This document shows positions 24,658 through 32,216 of a DNA stretch of 64,000 nt, in pieces. The notes beneath the pieces are model-generated. The model ran no database searches. It was not told the DNA's origin and saw nothing but the letters and a program-made list of their open reading frames with translations. Source of the stretch: Mitsuaria sp. PDC51 (GTDB taxonomy: Bacteria; Pseudomonadota; Gammaproteobacteria; Burkholderiales; Burkholderiaceae_C); NCBI RefSeq assembly GCF_900113225.1, contig NZ_FOZE01000003.1, positions 1 to 64,000 on the forward strand, in the 5' to 3' direction. How positions within the stretch are numbered: position 1 is the first letter of the stretch; each line of letters opens with the position of its first letter. The translations under genes were made by a program, and so were the position numbers.

Positions 24658-25392
24658 ATGAGTTCCTTCCCGATCGGCCACGCGGGGATGCAGCCGCGCT
24701 GCTTCGCGCTGGTGCCCGCCGCGGGCGTCGGCAGCCGCTCCGGCGCCGACCGTCCCAAGCAGTACGTCCCGCTCGCCGGCCAGGCGCTGATCGCCCACAC
24801 GCTGCAGGCGCTGGGCGCGGTGGCCCGGATCGACGCCACCCTGGTCGTGCTGTCGCCCGAGGACGACCAGTTCGAGGCCGCCGTGCCCGGCTTCGCGGGC
24901 GAGCGCGGCTGGGTCGCCCGCACCGGCGGCGCCACGCGCGCCGAGACCGTCGCCGCCGGCCTGTCGGCGCTGCGCGAGCGCGGTGCCCAGCCGCACGACT
25001 GGGTGCTGGTGCATGACGCCGCCCGCTGCCTGCTGCGGCCCGAATGGGTCGACGCGCTGATCGATGCCTGCGCCGACGACGAGGTCGGCGGCCTGCTCGC
25101 GCTGCCGGTCGCCGACACGCTCAAGGACGCCGCCGCCGCGGACGGTGCGGCCCGCGTCGCCGCCACCGTCGATCGCCGCGGCAAGTGGTCCGCGCAGACG
25201 CCGCAGATGTTCCGGCTGGGCCTGCTCGCGCCGGCGCTGGCGGGGCCGCTGGACGGCGTCACCGACGAGGCCAGCGCGGTCGAGGCCCTAGGCCACGCGC
25301 CGCGCCTGGTCGAGGCCTCGATGGAGAACTTCAAGGTCACCTATCCCGCCGACTTCGCGTTGGCCGAACGCCTGCTGAGGAGCCGCGCATGA
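24658..25392 (+). CDS. ispD: 2-C-methyl-D-erythritol 4-phosphate cytidylyltransferase
   Basis: This 244-residue enzyme of the non-mevalonate isoprenoid pathway couples MEP with CTP. The nucleotidyltransferase signature is LVPAAGVGSRSGADRPKQYV, with conserved VHDAARCLL, RGKWSAQTPQMF and TDEASAVEALG segments. The stop overlaps the start of map as ATGA, implying translational coupling. The partner gene ispF lies two genes downstream. The start ATG follows a TACAAT box very closely, suggesting leaderless translation. Confidence 0.96.
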   Translation: MSSFPIGHAGMQPRCFALVPAAGVGSRSGADRPKQYVPLAGQALIAHTLQALGAVARIDATLVVLSPEDDQFEAAVPGFAGERGWVARTGGATRAETVAAGLSALRERGAQPHDWVLVHDAARCLLRPEWVDALIDACADDEVGGLLALPVADTLKDAAAADGAARVAATVDRRGKWSAQTPQMFRLGLLAPALAGPLDGVTDEASAVEALGHAPRLVEASMENFKVTYPADFALAERLLRSRA

Positions 25393-26144
25393 CGGTCGAA
25401 TCCGATGACGACATCCAGGGCCTGAAGGCCGTCGGCGAAGCCGTCGCCACCGTGCTGCGCCGCATGCTGGACGCGATCCGGCCCGGCATGACCACCCGCG
25501 AGCTCGACGAGATGGGTGCCTGCTGGCTGGAGGACTTCGGCGCCCGGTCCGCGCCGCGCGTCATGTACGACTTCCCCGGCGCCACCTGCATCAGCATCAA
25601 CGAGCAGGCCGCGCACGGCATTCCCGGTGATCGCATCATCCAGAAGGGCGACGTCGTCAACGTGGACGTGTCGGCCGAGATGAACGGCTACTTCGGCGAC
25701 ACCGGCGGCACGCGCATCGTCCCGCCGACGACGCCGACCAAGACCCAGCTGGTCTTCGCGGCGCAGTACGCGCTGGAGCAGGCGATGAAGGAAGTGAAGC
25801 CGGGCGCGCGGCTCAACCGCATCGGCCATGCGATCGAGCGGGTGGCCAAGGCGCACAAGTTCAAGATCATCGAGAACCTGTGCAGCCACGGTGTCGGCCG
25901 CTCGCTGCACGAGGAGCCCAAGACCATCCCCGGCTACTACGACCCGAACGACACGCGCATCCTCGAGGAAGGCATGGTCATCACCATCGAGCCCTTCCTC
26001 TCGACCAAGAGCCGCTGGGTCGACGAGGAGGCCGACGGCTGGACGCTGTCCGGCGTCAAGGGCAACCTCTCCGCGCAGTTCGAGCACACGATGATCGTGA
26101 CCCGCAACGGGCCGCTGGTCGTCACGAACGCACTGCCGCACTGA
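25389..26144 (+). CDS. map: Type I methionine aminopeptidase
   Basis: This 251-residue cytosolic metalloprotease removes the N-terminal Met from nascent proteins. It shows the pita-bread fold residues HG ([10 protein letters not shown]), the metal ligands in [39 protein letters not shown] and FEHTMIV. ATGA overlap couples it to ispD. Its location inside the isoprenoid pair ispD/ispF is unusual, as bacteria normally have ispD and ispF adjacent. A genome may carry more than one map; this copy looks complete and functional. Confidence 0.95.
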   Translation: MTVESDDDIQGLKAVGEAVATVLRRMLDAIRPGMTTRELDEMGACWLEDFGARSAPRVMYDFPGATCISINEQAAHGIPGDRIIQKGDVVNVDVSAEMNGYFGDTGGTRIVPPTTPTKTQLVFAAQYALEQAMKEVKPGARLNRIGHAIERVAKAHKFKIIENLCSHGVGRSLHEEPKTIPGYYDPNDTRILEEGMVITIEPFLSTKSRWVDEEADGWTLSGVKGNLSAQFEHTMIVTRNGPLVVTNALPH

Positions 26145-26164
26145 TCGGGCGCCACGCGCCTCCC

Positions 26165-26226
26165 GCAGAACCGCAAACCCCGCTGACTCCGCAGACCCCG
26201 CAGACCCCGCAGACCCCGCAGCTTCG
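26165..26226. repeat. Tandem 9-bp repeat between map and ispF
   Basis: About seven units, three of them perfect GCAGACCCC (26191-26217), flanked by degenerate copies. In the ispF frame they would read PQTPQTPQT, directly upstream of the ispF ATG; they probably lie in the untranslated leader. Confidence 0.85.
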
Positions 26227-26236
26227 CATCCACGCC

Positions 26237-26725
26237 ATGGCTTTGAACTTCCGCATCGGCGAGGGCTGGGACACCCACCAGCTCGTCGCCGGCCGCCCGC
26301 TGATCCTCGGCGGCATCACCATCCCGCACACGCATGGCCTGCTGGGCCATTCGGACGCCGACGCGCTCGCGCACGCGATCACCGATGCATTGCTCGGCGC
26401 CGCCGCGCTGGGCGATATCGGCAAGCTCTTCCCCGACACCGCGGCGGAGTTCAAGGGGGCGGACTCGATGGTGCTGCTGGCCGAGGCCTACCGCCGCGTG
26501 AAGGCGCAGGGCTGGGTCATCGGCAACGTCGACACGACCATCGTGGCGCAGCAGCCCAAGATGGCGCCGCACATCCCGGCGATGCGCGAGCGGCTGGCAC
26601 AGGTGCTGGGCATCGATGCCGGGCAGGTCAACGTGAAGGCCAAGACGGCCGAGAAGATGGGCCCCGTCGGCGAGCTCAAGGCCATCGAGGCGCGCGCGGT
26701 CTGCCTGCTGGTCCGCGACGCCTGA
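26237..26725 (+). CDS. ispF: 2-C-methyl-D-erythritol 2,4-cyclodiphosphate synthase
   Basis: This 162-residue zinc enzyme converts CDP-ME 2-phosphate to MEcPP, the step two after IspD. Metal and substrate motifs are [30 protein letters not shown] and [26 protein letters not shown] sits near the C-terminus. The open frame continues upstream through the 9-bp repeat, but the ATG at 26237 matches family length (159 in E. coli). It probably belongs to the ispD-map transcript. Confidence 0.96.
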   Translation: MALNFRIGEGWDTHQLVAGRPLILGGITIPHTHGLLGHSDADALAHAITDALLGAAALGDIGKLFPDTAAEFKGADSMVLLAEAYRRVKAQGWVIGNVDTTIVAQQPKMAPHIPAMRERLAQVLGIDAGQVNVKAKTAEKMGPVGELKAIEARAVCLLVRDA

Positions 26726-26832
26726 AGACCTTCTCCCCCGTTCTTTCCCGCCAGCGCGCGAAGGAGCCGGCGGTGGGCGGCATGTCACGGCGTCCTGACA
26801 TGGTCCGACAGCGGCTGGCCCAGAATCGGGTC

Positions 26833-27252
26833 ATGAACGACACCGCCATCACCGTCCTCCTGGCGACGCCCGACGCCGCGACTTATCGCCATCTGCGCGT
26901 GGCCAGCGGCCTCAGCGACAAGTCCGCTGAAGCGGCCGCGCAGGGCCTGCCCAACACGCTCTTCGCGGTCCAGTTGCTCGACGCGGACGGGCAACCAGTC
27001 GCGATGGGCCGCGTCATCGGCGACGGCGGCTGCTTCTATCAGGTCTGCGACATCGCGGTCCTGCCCGCGCATCAGGGGCGCGGGCTGGGCAAGCGGATCA
27101 TGACCGAGATCCGCCGCTGGCTTGATGCCCATGTGCCCCAAGGCGGCTATGTGAGCCTGATCGCGGACGGCGATGCCCAGCACCTCTACGCGAAATTCGG
27201 CTTCAAGCCGACAGCACCCGCCTCGATCGGTATGGCGCTCTCGCGCCGCTGA
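26833..27252 (+). CDS. GNAT family N-acetyltransferase
   Basis: A 139-residue single-domain acetyltransferase. The acetyl-CoA site motif A is DIAVLPAHQGRGLGKRIMTE (Q/R-x-x-G-x-G/A), and motif B is YAKFGFKPTAP. The N-terminus contains LRVASGLSDKSAEAAAQGL. Such proteins acetylate small amines or antibiotics; substrate unknown. The ATG at 26833 was chosen over an in-frame start 60 bases upstream. It converges with envZ, with a hairpin between the stops. Confidence 0.85.
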   Translation: MNDTAITVLLATPDAATYRHLRVASGLSDKSAEAAAQGLPNTLFAVQLLDADGQPVAMGRVIGDGGCFYQVCDIAVLPAHQGRGLGKRIMTEIRRWLDAHVPQGGYVSLIADGDAQHLYAKFGFKPTAPASIGMALSRR

Positions 27253-27271
27253 GACGGCGGGGACCGCCGTC
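27253..27271. terminator. Hairpin between convergent GNAT and envZ genes
   Basis: GACGGCGG and CCGCCGTC form an 8-bp stem with a 3-base loop directly after the GNAT stop. There is little T-tract; it could end transcription from both sides. Confidence 0.5.
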
Positions 27272-27278
27272 GCTTGTC

Positions 27279-28619
27279 TCAGACGCTGGCGCGCTTGAGC
27301 CGCAGTTGCGCGACGAAGCCGCTGTCGTCGGCGTTGGACAGGCGCAGGTGCGCGCCCAGGCGCTGCACCGACTTCTCGACGATCGCCAGCCCCAGCCCCG
27401 CGCCGGTCGCGGCGGTGCGGGCGGTGTCGCCGCGATAGAACGGGGTCGTCAGCTTGGACAGCTTGTCCGGCGGCACGCCCGGACCATGATCGCGCACCGT
27501 CAGCAGCACCCAGGCGCTGTCGGCTTCGGCGGTGACGTCCACGCGCGCGGGCTCGTCGCCGTGATGGCCGTAGCGGCGCGCGTTCTCGAAGAGGTTGAGC
27601 AGGATGCGGCCCAGCTCGGTCGGGTCGGTCCAGATGCGCAGCGCCGCGGACAGCCGCACGCTGATCACGATCTGCTGCGGGTCGCGGAAGCCCTGCGCCT
27701 CGCGCTCGACCAGCTCGCGCAGGTTGAGAGCCTGCAGCTGCAGCTCGCTGGGCCGCGCGTAGTCCATGAACTTGTTGATGATCGCGTCGAGCTGGTCGAT
27801 GTCCTGCGCGATGTAGGTCCGCGCCTGCTCGTCGTTGACACTCATCTCGGCCTCGAGCCGCAGGCGCGCCAGCGGCGTGCGCAGGTCGTGCGAGATGCCC
27901 GCCAGCATCACGCTGCGGTCCTCTTCCATCTTGGCCAGCTCGCGTGCCATCCGGTTGAAGCCCATGTTGACCTCGCGGATCTCGCTGGTCAGCGTACTCT
28001 CGTCCAGGCGCGAGTCGTACTCGCCCTCGCGGATGCGGCTGGCGGCGATGGACAGCTCGCGCAGCGGCTGGTTGATCAGCCGCGCGATCGCGGCCGCGCC
28101 CAGCAGCGAGGCGCCCAGCGCGATGGCGATCCACCACCAGTTGCTGGAGATGTTGGCCTGCAGCGGCGCGGGATTGGTCTGCAGCCAGAACTGGTCGGGG
28201 CCAACGTCGAAGCGCACCCACAGCCCCGGCACGCCATTCAGGCCGCTGGCCAGCACGGTCTGCGGCCCCAGCCGCGAGACCAGTTCCTTGCGCAGGCGCT
28301 GCGCGAAGGGAGAGTTCTCATAAGGGAGCCAGCGGTCGGTGGCCTCGGCCACCTCGACCGACACCGCCTCGCTGCGTGCGATCGACTTGACCACCGCGAC
28401 CCGGTTGATCGCGTCGGTGCTGGACAGCGCCACCCGCGACAGGTTCACCAGGCCGGCCAGTTGCTGCGCGGCCTCGAGCGCCTTCGGTTCGGCCTCCAGG
28501 GCCTTGAAGGTCTGCTGCCAGGCCAGCACGCCCGCGGCCAGCAGCAGCGCCAGCAGCGCGAAGGTGCGCCAGAACAGGTTGAGCGCCAGACGGGGAGGAG
28601 TCACGGGAATCGACGGCAT
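27279..28619 (-). CDS. envZ: EnvZ-type sensor histidine kinase
   Basis: A 446-residue inner-membrane kinase. Transmembrane helix 1 is at about 15-34, a periplasmic domain follows (35-158), helix 2 spans 161-181, then HAMP, dimerisation with phosphoacceptor His244 (GISHDLRTPLARLRLE), and the ATPase with N box NLFENARRYG, GPGVPPDKL and GAGLGLAIVEK. It pairs with the OmpR-like regulator 71 bp upstream. Family members respond to osmolarity and pH and control porins and exopolysaccharide genes. No porin gene is in the window. Confidence 0.92.
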   Translation of the reverse strand: MPSIPVTPPRLALNLFWRTFALLALLLAAGVLAWQQTFKALEAEPKALEAAQQLAGLVNLSRVALSSTDAINRVAVVKSIARSEAVSVEVAEATDRWLPYENSPFAQRLRKELVSRLGPQTVLASGLNGVPGLWVRFDVGPDQFWLQTNPAPLQANISSNWWWIAIALGASLLGAAAIARLINQPLRELSIAASRIREGEYDSRLDESTLTSEIREVNMGFNRMARELAKMEEDRSVMLAGISHDLRTPLARLRLEAEMSVNDEQARTYIAQDIDQLDAIINKFMDYARPSELQLQALNLRELVEREAQGFRDPQQIVISVRLSAALRIWTDPTELGRILLNLFENARRYGHHGDEPARVDVTAEADSAWVLLTVRDHGPGVPPDKLSKLTTPFYRGDTARTAATGAGLGLAIVEKSVQRLGAHLRLSNADDSGFVAQLRLKRASV

Positions 28620-28689
28620 TCAAGGGCTCGGCCGTCGGCCGTCGCCGGCCTCCGGACTTGCGCACGCGGCGCGGCGGGCGGGCGGCCGA

Positions 28690-29418
28690 TCAGGCCGCCT
28701 CGTCGGGCACGAAGACGTAGCCCACGCCCCAGACCGTCTGGATGAAGCGCGGTTGCGCCGGGTCCTCTTCCAGCAGCTTGCGCAGGCGCGAGACCTGCAC
28801 GTCCAGGCTGCGGTCGAAGGGCTCGAACTCCCGGCCGCGGGCCAGCATCGCCAGCTTGTCGCGCGACAGCGGTTGGCGCGGATGCCGGACCAGCGCCTTC
28901 AGCATCGAGAACTCGCCGGTGGTCAGCGGCACCGGCTCGCCGTTCTTGGCCAGGCGGCGCAGCGCCAGGTCGAACTCGAACGGGCCGAACTGGACCGTCA
29001 TCGGTTCCTTGGACGGCGCGCCCGGGGCTTCCGGCGGCGGGCGACGGCGCAGCACCGCATTGATGCGGGCCAGCAGTTCGCGGGGGTTGAAGGGCTTGGC
29101 CAGGTAGTCGTCGGCGCCAACCTCCAGGCCGACGATGCGGTCCACTTCCTCGACCTTGGCCGTCAGCATGATGATCGGCGTGTTGTCGCCCGCGGCGCGC
29201 AGCCGGCGGCAGATCGACAGGCCGTCCTCGCCCGGGAGCATCAGGTCCAGGACGATCAGGTCCACCGTCTCGCGGGTGAGCTGCTTGTTCAGCGCCTTGC
29301 TGTCCTCGGCCAGCAGGACCTCGAAGCCTTCCTGGGCGAGATAACGGCGCAGCAGGTCGCGGATGCGGGCATCGTCGTCCACGACCAGGATGCGGTTAGG
29401 GCGGGTTGTGCTTTGCAT
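28690..29418 (-). CDS. ompR: OmpR-type response regulator
   Basis: A 242-residue regulator with receiver (Asp58 in LIVLDLMLPGEDGL; acidic VVDDD; TAKVEEVD; Lys in DDYLAKPFNP) and winged-helix DNA-binding domain (LTTGEFSMLKALVRHPRQPL, RSLDVQVSRLRKLLEEDP, WGVGYVFVPD). The ATG at 29418 was preferred over a GTG 9 bases upstream. A GTTACA-n5-TGTAAC palindrome lies 86 bp upstream, resembling OmpR sites, consistent with autoregulation. It is expressed with envZ. Confidence 0.94.
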   Translation of the reverse strand: MQSTTRPNRILVVDDDARIRDLLRRYLAQEGFEVLLAEDSKALNKQLTRETVDLIVLDLMLPGEDGLSICRRLRAAGDNTPIIMLTAKVEEVDRIVGLEVGADDYLAKPFNPRELLARINAVLRRRPPPEAPGAPSKEPMTVQFGPFEFDLALRRLAKNGEPVPLTTGEFSMLKALVRHPRQPLSRDKLAMLARGREFEPFDRSLDVQVSRLRKLLEEDPAQPRFIQTVWGVGYVFVPDEAA

Positions 29419-29434
29419 GGCGGCCACTCCGGAA

Positions 29435-29524
29435 TTTGTAACAGCGGCACTGTAAGGGCAGTTTTCCCGCCTGTTTGCGGGATGCAGCAGTCCTTACTGG
29501 ATGGTTACATCTTTTGTAACAGCG
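29435..29524. promoter_or_regulatory. OmpR-like binding region between ompR and the SIMPL gene
   Basis: A perfect inverted repeat GTTACA (29504-29509) / TGTAAC (29515-29520) has a T-rich 5-base spacer. The 12-mer TTTGTAACAGCG occurs twice (29435-29446 and 29513-29524). E. coli OmpR boxes are similar A/T-rich TTAC/GTAAC motifs, so autoregulation and control of the divergent SIMPL gene are plausible (inference). Confidence 0.55.
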
Positions 29525-29645
29525 CCGTGGAGACCTCACAAGAGGTGGGTTGAATGGCCCAAAAGAGGGGTGCAGCGCCGGTCAACCGTGACGGTTTCCT
29601 CACCCGTTATGCTGGCCTCCCCGAGGACTCTCCGTAGGAACCCGA

Positions 29646-30383
29646 ATGATCCGAACCTCCAAGACGCTGACCCGTGCCCTGATCGCCGCCGGCGCGATCG
29701 CCCTGGTGCCAGCAGTTTCGAACGCCGAACCTGCGAAGACCGACGTCCTGGCGCTGAGCGCCTCCGCCACCACCGAGGTGGCTCGCGACCTGCTCCAGTT
29801 GCGCTTCTCCACGACGCGCGAGGGCAAGGAAGCCGCCGCGGTCCAGAACGAGCTCAAGCAGGCGCTGGACGCCGCGCTGGCCGAGGCCCGCAAGATCGCC
29901 AAACCGGGCCAGGTCGACCTGCAGGCCGGCAACCTGTCCGTCTATCCGCGCTACGGCCAGGTGAAGCCGGGCACGAGCGGCTCGCCGCAGATCACCGGCT
30001 GGCAAGGCAGCGTGGAACTGCTGGTGCAGGGCCGTGACATGGAAGCCATCTCCAAGCTGAGCGGCCGCATCCAGTCGCTGGCCATCGCCAACGTGAGCTA
30101 CGGGCTGTCGCGCGAGGCGCGCGAGAAGGCCGAGAACGAGGTGGTGTCCCAGGCCATCGCCAGCTACAAGGCCAAGGCCTCGGTGTACGCGCAGCAGTTC
30201 GGCTACGCCGGCTACCGGATCGGCGAGGTCAGCGTGAACGCCGACCAGCCGATGCCGGTGATGATGGCTGCGGCGCCCCGCTTCAAGGCGATGGCCGCGG
30301 CCGCCGACGAGGCGCTGCCGGTCGAGTCCGGCAAGGCCACCGTCACGGTCAACGTCAGCGGCAATGTCGTGATGACGCGGTGA
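29646..30383 (+). CDS. SIMPL domain (DUF541) periplasmic protein
   Basis: A 245-residue exported protein. A Sec signal peptide (MIRTSKTLTRALIAAGAIAL through SNA) is followed by the SIMPL domain (LALSASATTEVARDLLQLRF, QAGNLSVYPRYGQ, GWQGSVELLVQGRDMEAI) and a C-terminal beta strand (KATVTVNVSGNVVM). Family members are periplasmic or outer-membrane associated and linked to stress tolerance; the molecular role is poorly known. Divergence from ompR with an OmpR-like box between suggests envelope-stress control. A strong terminator follows. Confidence 0.88.
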   Translation: MIRTSKTLTRALIAAGAIALVPAVSNAEPAKTDVLALSASATTEVARDLLQLRFSTTREGKEAAAVQNELKQALDAALAEARKIAKPGQVDLQAGNLSVYPRYGQVKPGTSGSPQITGWQGSVELLVQGRDMEAISKLSGRIQSLAIANVSYGLSREAREKAENEVVSQAIASYKAKASVYAQQFGYAGYRIGEVSVNADQPMPVMMAAAPRFKAMAAAADEALPVESGKATVTVNVSGNVVMTR

Positions 30384-30438
30384 TGGTGCGGTGGTGATCC
30401 GCTGATGACCTGCTGGGGGCGCTCCCCCTGAACGAAAG

Positions 30439-30463
30439 ACGCCCGGCTCGACCGGGCGTTTTT
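30439..30463. terminator. Rho-independent terminator
   Basis: ACGCCCGG and CCGGGCGT form a perfect 8-bp stem with loop CTCGA, followed by five Ts. It ends the SIMPL transcript and, on the other strand with AAAGAC flanking, may also serve bdhA. Confidence 0.9.
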
Positions 30464-30485
30464 CCTTGCAGCGGGGCTGCCCGGC

Positions 30486-31256
30486 TTACTGGGCGGTCCA
30501 GCCGCCGTCCATCGCCCAGGCTTGGCCGCGCACATTGACCGCGGCGTCCGAGCACAGGAACACCGCCAGCGCGCCGAGCTCTTCCGGCGTCGTGAACTGC
30601 AGCGAGGGCTGCTTCTCGGCCAGCAACTGGCGCTTGGCCTCGGCGGGGTCGAGCTTCTCCTTCTCGCTGCGCGCGTCGATCTGCTTCTGCACCAGCGGCG
30701 TCAGCACCCAGCCCGGGCAGATCGCGTTGACGGTGACGGGCAGCGTCGCGGTCTCCAGCGCCGCGGCCTTGGTCAGTCCGACCAGGCCGTGCTTGGCCGC
30801 CACGTAGGCCGACTTGCCGGCCGAGGCCACCAGCCCATGCGTCGAGGCGATGTTGATGACGCGGCCCCATTGCTTCTTCTTCATGCCGGGCAGGGCCAGC
30901 CGCATCGTGTGGAAAGCGGAGCTGAGATTGATCGCCAGGATCGCATCCCACTTCTCGGGCGGGAACTCGTCCACGTTGGCCACGTGCTGGATGCCGGCGT
31001 TGTTCACGAGGATGTCGCAGCCGCCGAACTGCTCATCGATATAGGCCATCATGGCTTCGATCTCGGCCGGCTTGCTCATGTCGGCGCCGTGATAACCGAC
31101 CTTCACGCCCAGCGCCTCGACCTCCGCCTTCGGGCCCGCGTGGTCGCCGAAGCCGTTGAGCACGATGTCCGCGCCCTGGCGGGCCAGGGTCAGGGCAATC
31201 CCCAATCCGATGCCGCTCGTCGAGCCGGTGACCAGGGCCGTCTTTCCTTTCAGCAT
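30486..31256 (-). CDS. bdhA: 3-hydroxybutyrate dehydrogenase
   Basis: This 256-residue short-chain dehydrogenase interconverts 3-hydroxybutyrate and acetoacetate with NAD, in polyhydroxybutyrate breakdown. Cofactor motif TGSTSGIGLGIA, NNAGIQH, catalytic Ser (NIASTHGLVAS), and YVAAKHG with catalytic Tyr/Lys are present; the C-terminal AWAMDGGWTAQ is typical. It is divergent from the alpha/beta hydrolase gene. The PHA repressor gene phaR at 41372 in the same window shows that the organism has PHA metabolism. Confidence 0.94.
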   Translation of the reverse strand: MLKGKTALVTGSTSGIGLGIALTLARQGADIVLNGFGDHAGPKAEVEALGVKVGYHGADMSKPAEIEAMMAYIDEQFGGCDILVNNAGIQHVANVDEFPPEKWDAILAINLSSAFHTMRLALPGMKKKQWGRVINIASTHGLVASAGKSAYVAAKHGLVGLTKAAALETATLPVTVNAICPGWVLTPLVQKQIDARSEKEKLDPAEAKRQLLAEKQPSLQFTTPEELGALAVFLCSDAAVNVRGQAWAMDGGWTAQ

Positions 31257-31304
31257 GCCGCGTCCTCTTCAGGGTTGTTAGGATGGGTGCAAAGGATACG
31301 AGCG

Positions 31305-32171
31305 ATGTCTGAACCCTTGTTGAAAAAAGTCCAGGCGCTGAGCCCTTGCGGCCTGCACCAGGTCGCGTATTGGGAGTGGGGGCAGGCCGACAACCCGCGG
31401 GTGCTGGTCTGCGTGCACGGGCTGTCGCGCCAGGGGCGCGACTTCGACGTGATCGCCAGACGCCTGAGCAATCGCTTCCGCGTGATCTGCCCGGACGTGG
31501 TGGGCCGCGGGGAGTCGGAATGGCTGGGCGATCCGCGCAACTATCAGCTGCCGCAGTACGTGTCCGACATGGTGACGCTGATGGCGCGCATCGGCGCGCC
31601 GCAGGTGGACTGGCTGGGAACCTCGATGGGCGGGCTGATCGGCCTGGCGCTGGCGGCGATGCCGTCCAGCCCGATCAAGCGCCTGATCCTCAACGACGTG
31701 GGCCCGACCATCGAGTTTGTCGCGCTGCAGCGCATCGCCAGCTACCTGGGCCGGGCGCCGCAGTTCGAGAACTGCCAGCAGGGCGCCGACTACCTGCGCG
31801 GCATTTCGGAGGGCTTCGGCCCGCATACCGACGAGCAATGGCTGGCGCTGTCGCGCGCGATGTTCAAGCCGGACGGCGACCGCTGCCGGCTGCATTACGA
31901 CCCGCGCATCGGCCAGGGCCTGGCCGGCCTGACGCCGGAGCTGGCCAAGGCCGGCGAGGCCCAGCTCTGGGCCGCCTACGACGCGGTCCGCTGTCCGACG
32001 CTGCTGCTGCGCGGGGCCGAGTCCGACCTGCTCACGCGGGCGACGGCCGAGCTGATGACGCAGCGCGGCCCGCGCGCCGAGCTGCACGAGTTCCCGGGCG
32101 TCGGCCATGCGCCGACGCTGGTGCAAGAACAACAGATCCAGGTGGTGGAGCGATTCCTCGACCGCGGATGA
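31305..32171 (+). CDS. Alpha/beta hydrolase
   Basis: A 288-residue alpha/beta hydrolase. Oxyanion motif VCVHGLSRQGRDFD, nucleophile Ser107 in WLGTSMGGLIG, Asp in LRGAESDLLTRA and His in FPGVGHAPTL complete the triad. No signal peptide is seen, so it should be cytosolic. It is divergent from bdhA with 48 bp between starts, so it may act on hydroxybutyrate esters or oligomers; this is inference from context. The upstream open frame in the same register is antisense to bdhA and was rejected. Confidence 0.9.
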   Translation: MSEPLLKKVQALSPCGLHQVAYWEWGQADNPRVLVCVHGLSRQGRDFDVIARRLSNRFRVICPDVVGRGESEWLGDPRNYQLPQYVSDMVTLMARIGAPQVDWLGTSMGGLIGLALAAMPSSPIKRLILNDVGPTIEFVALQRIASYLGRAPQFENCQQGADYLRGISEGFGPHTDEQWLALSRAMFKPDGDRCRLHYDPRIGQGLAGLTPELAKAGEAQLWAAYDAVRCPTLLLRGAESDLLTRATAELMTQRGPRAELHEFPGVGHAPTLVQEQQIQVVERFLDRG

Positions 32172-32216
32172 CGTCCCGGCGGCGGATCGCGCCGCGCGGA
32201 CACGGATGAACGACGA

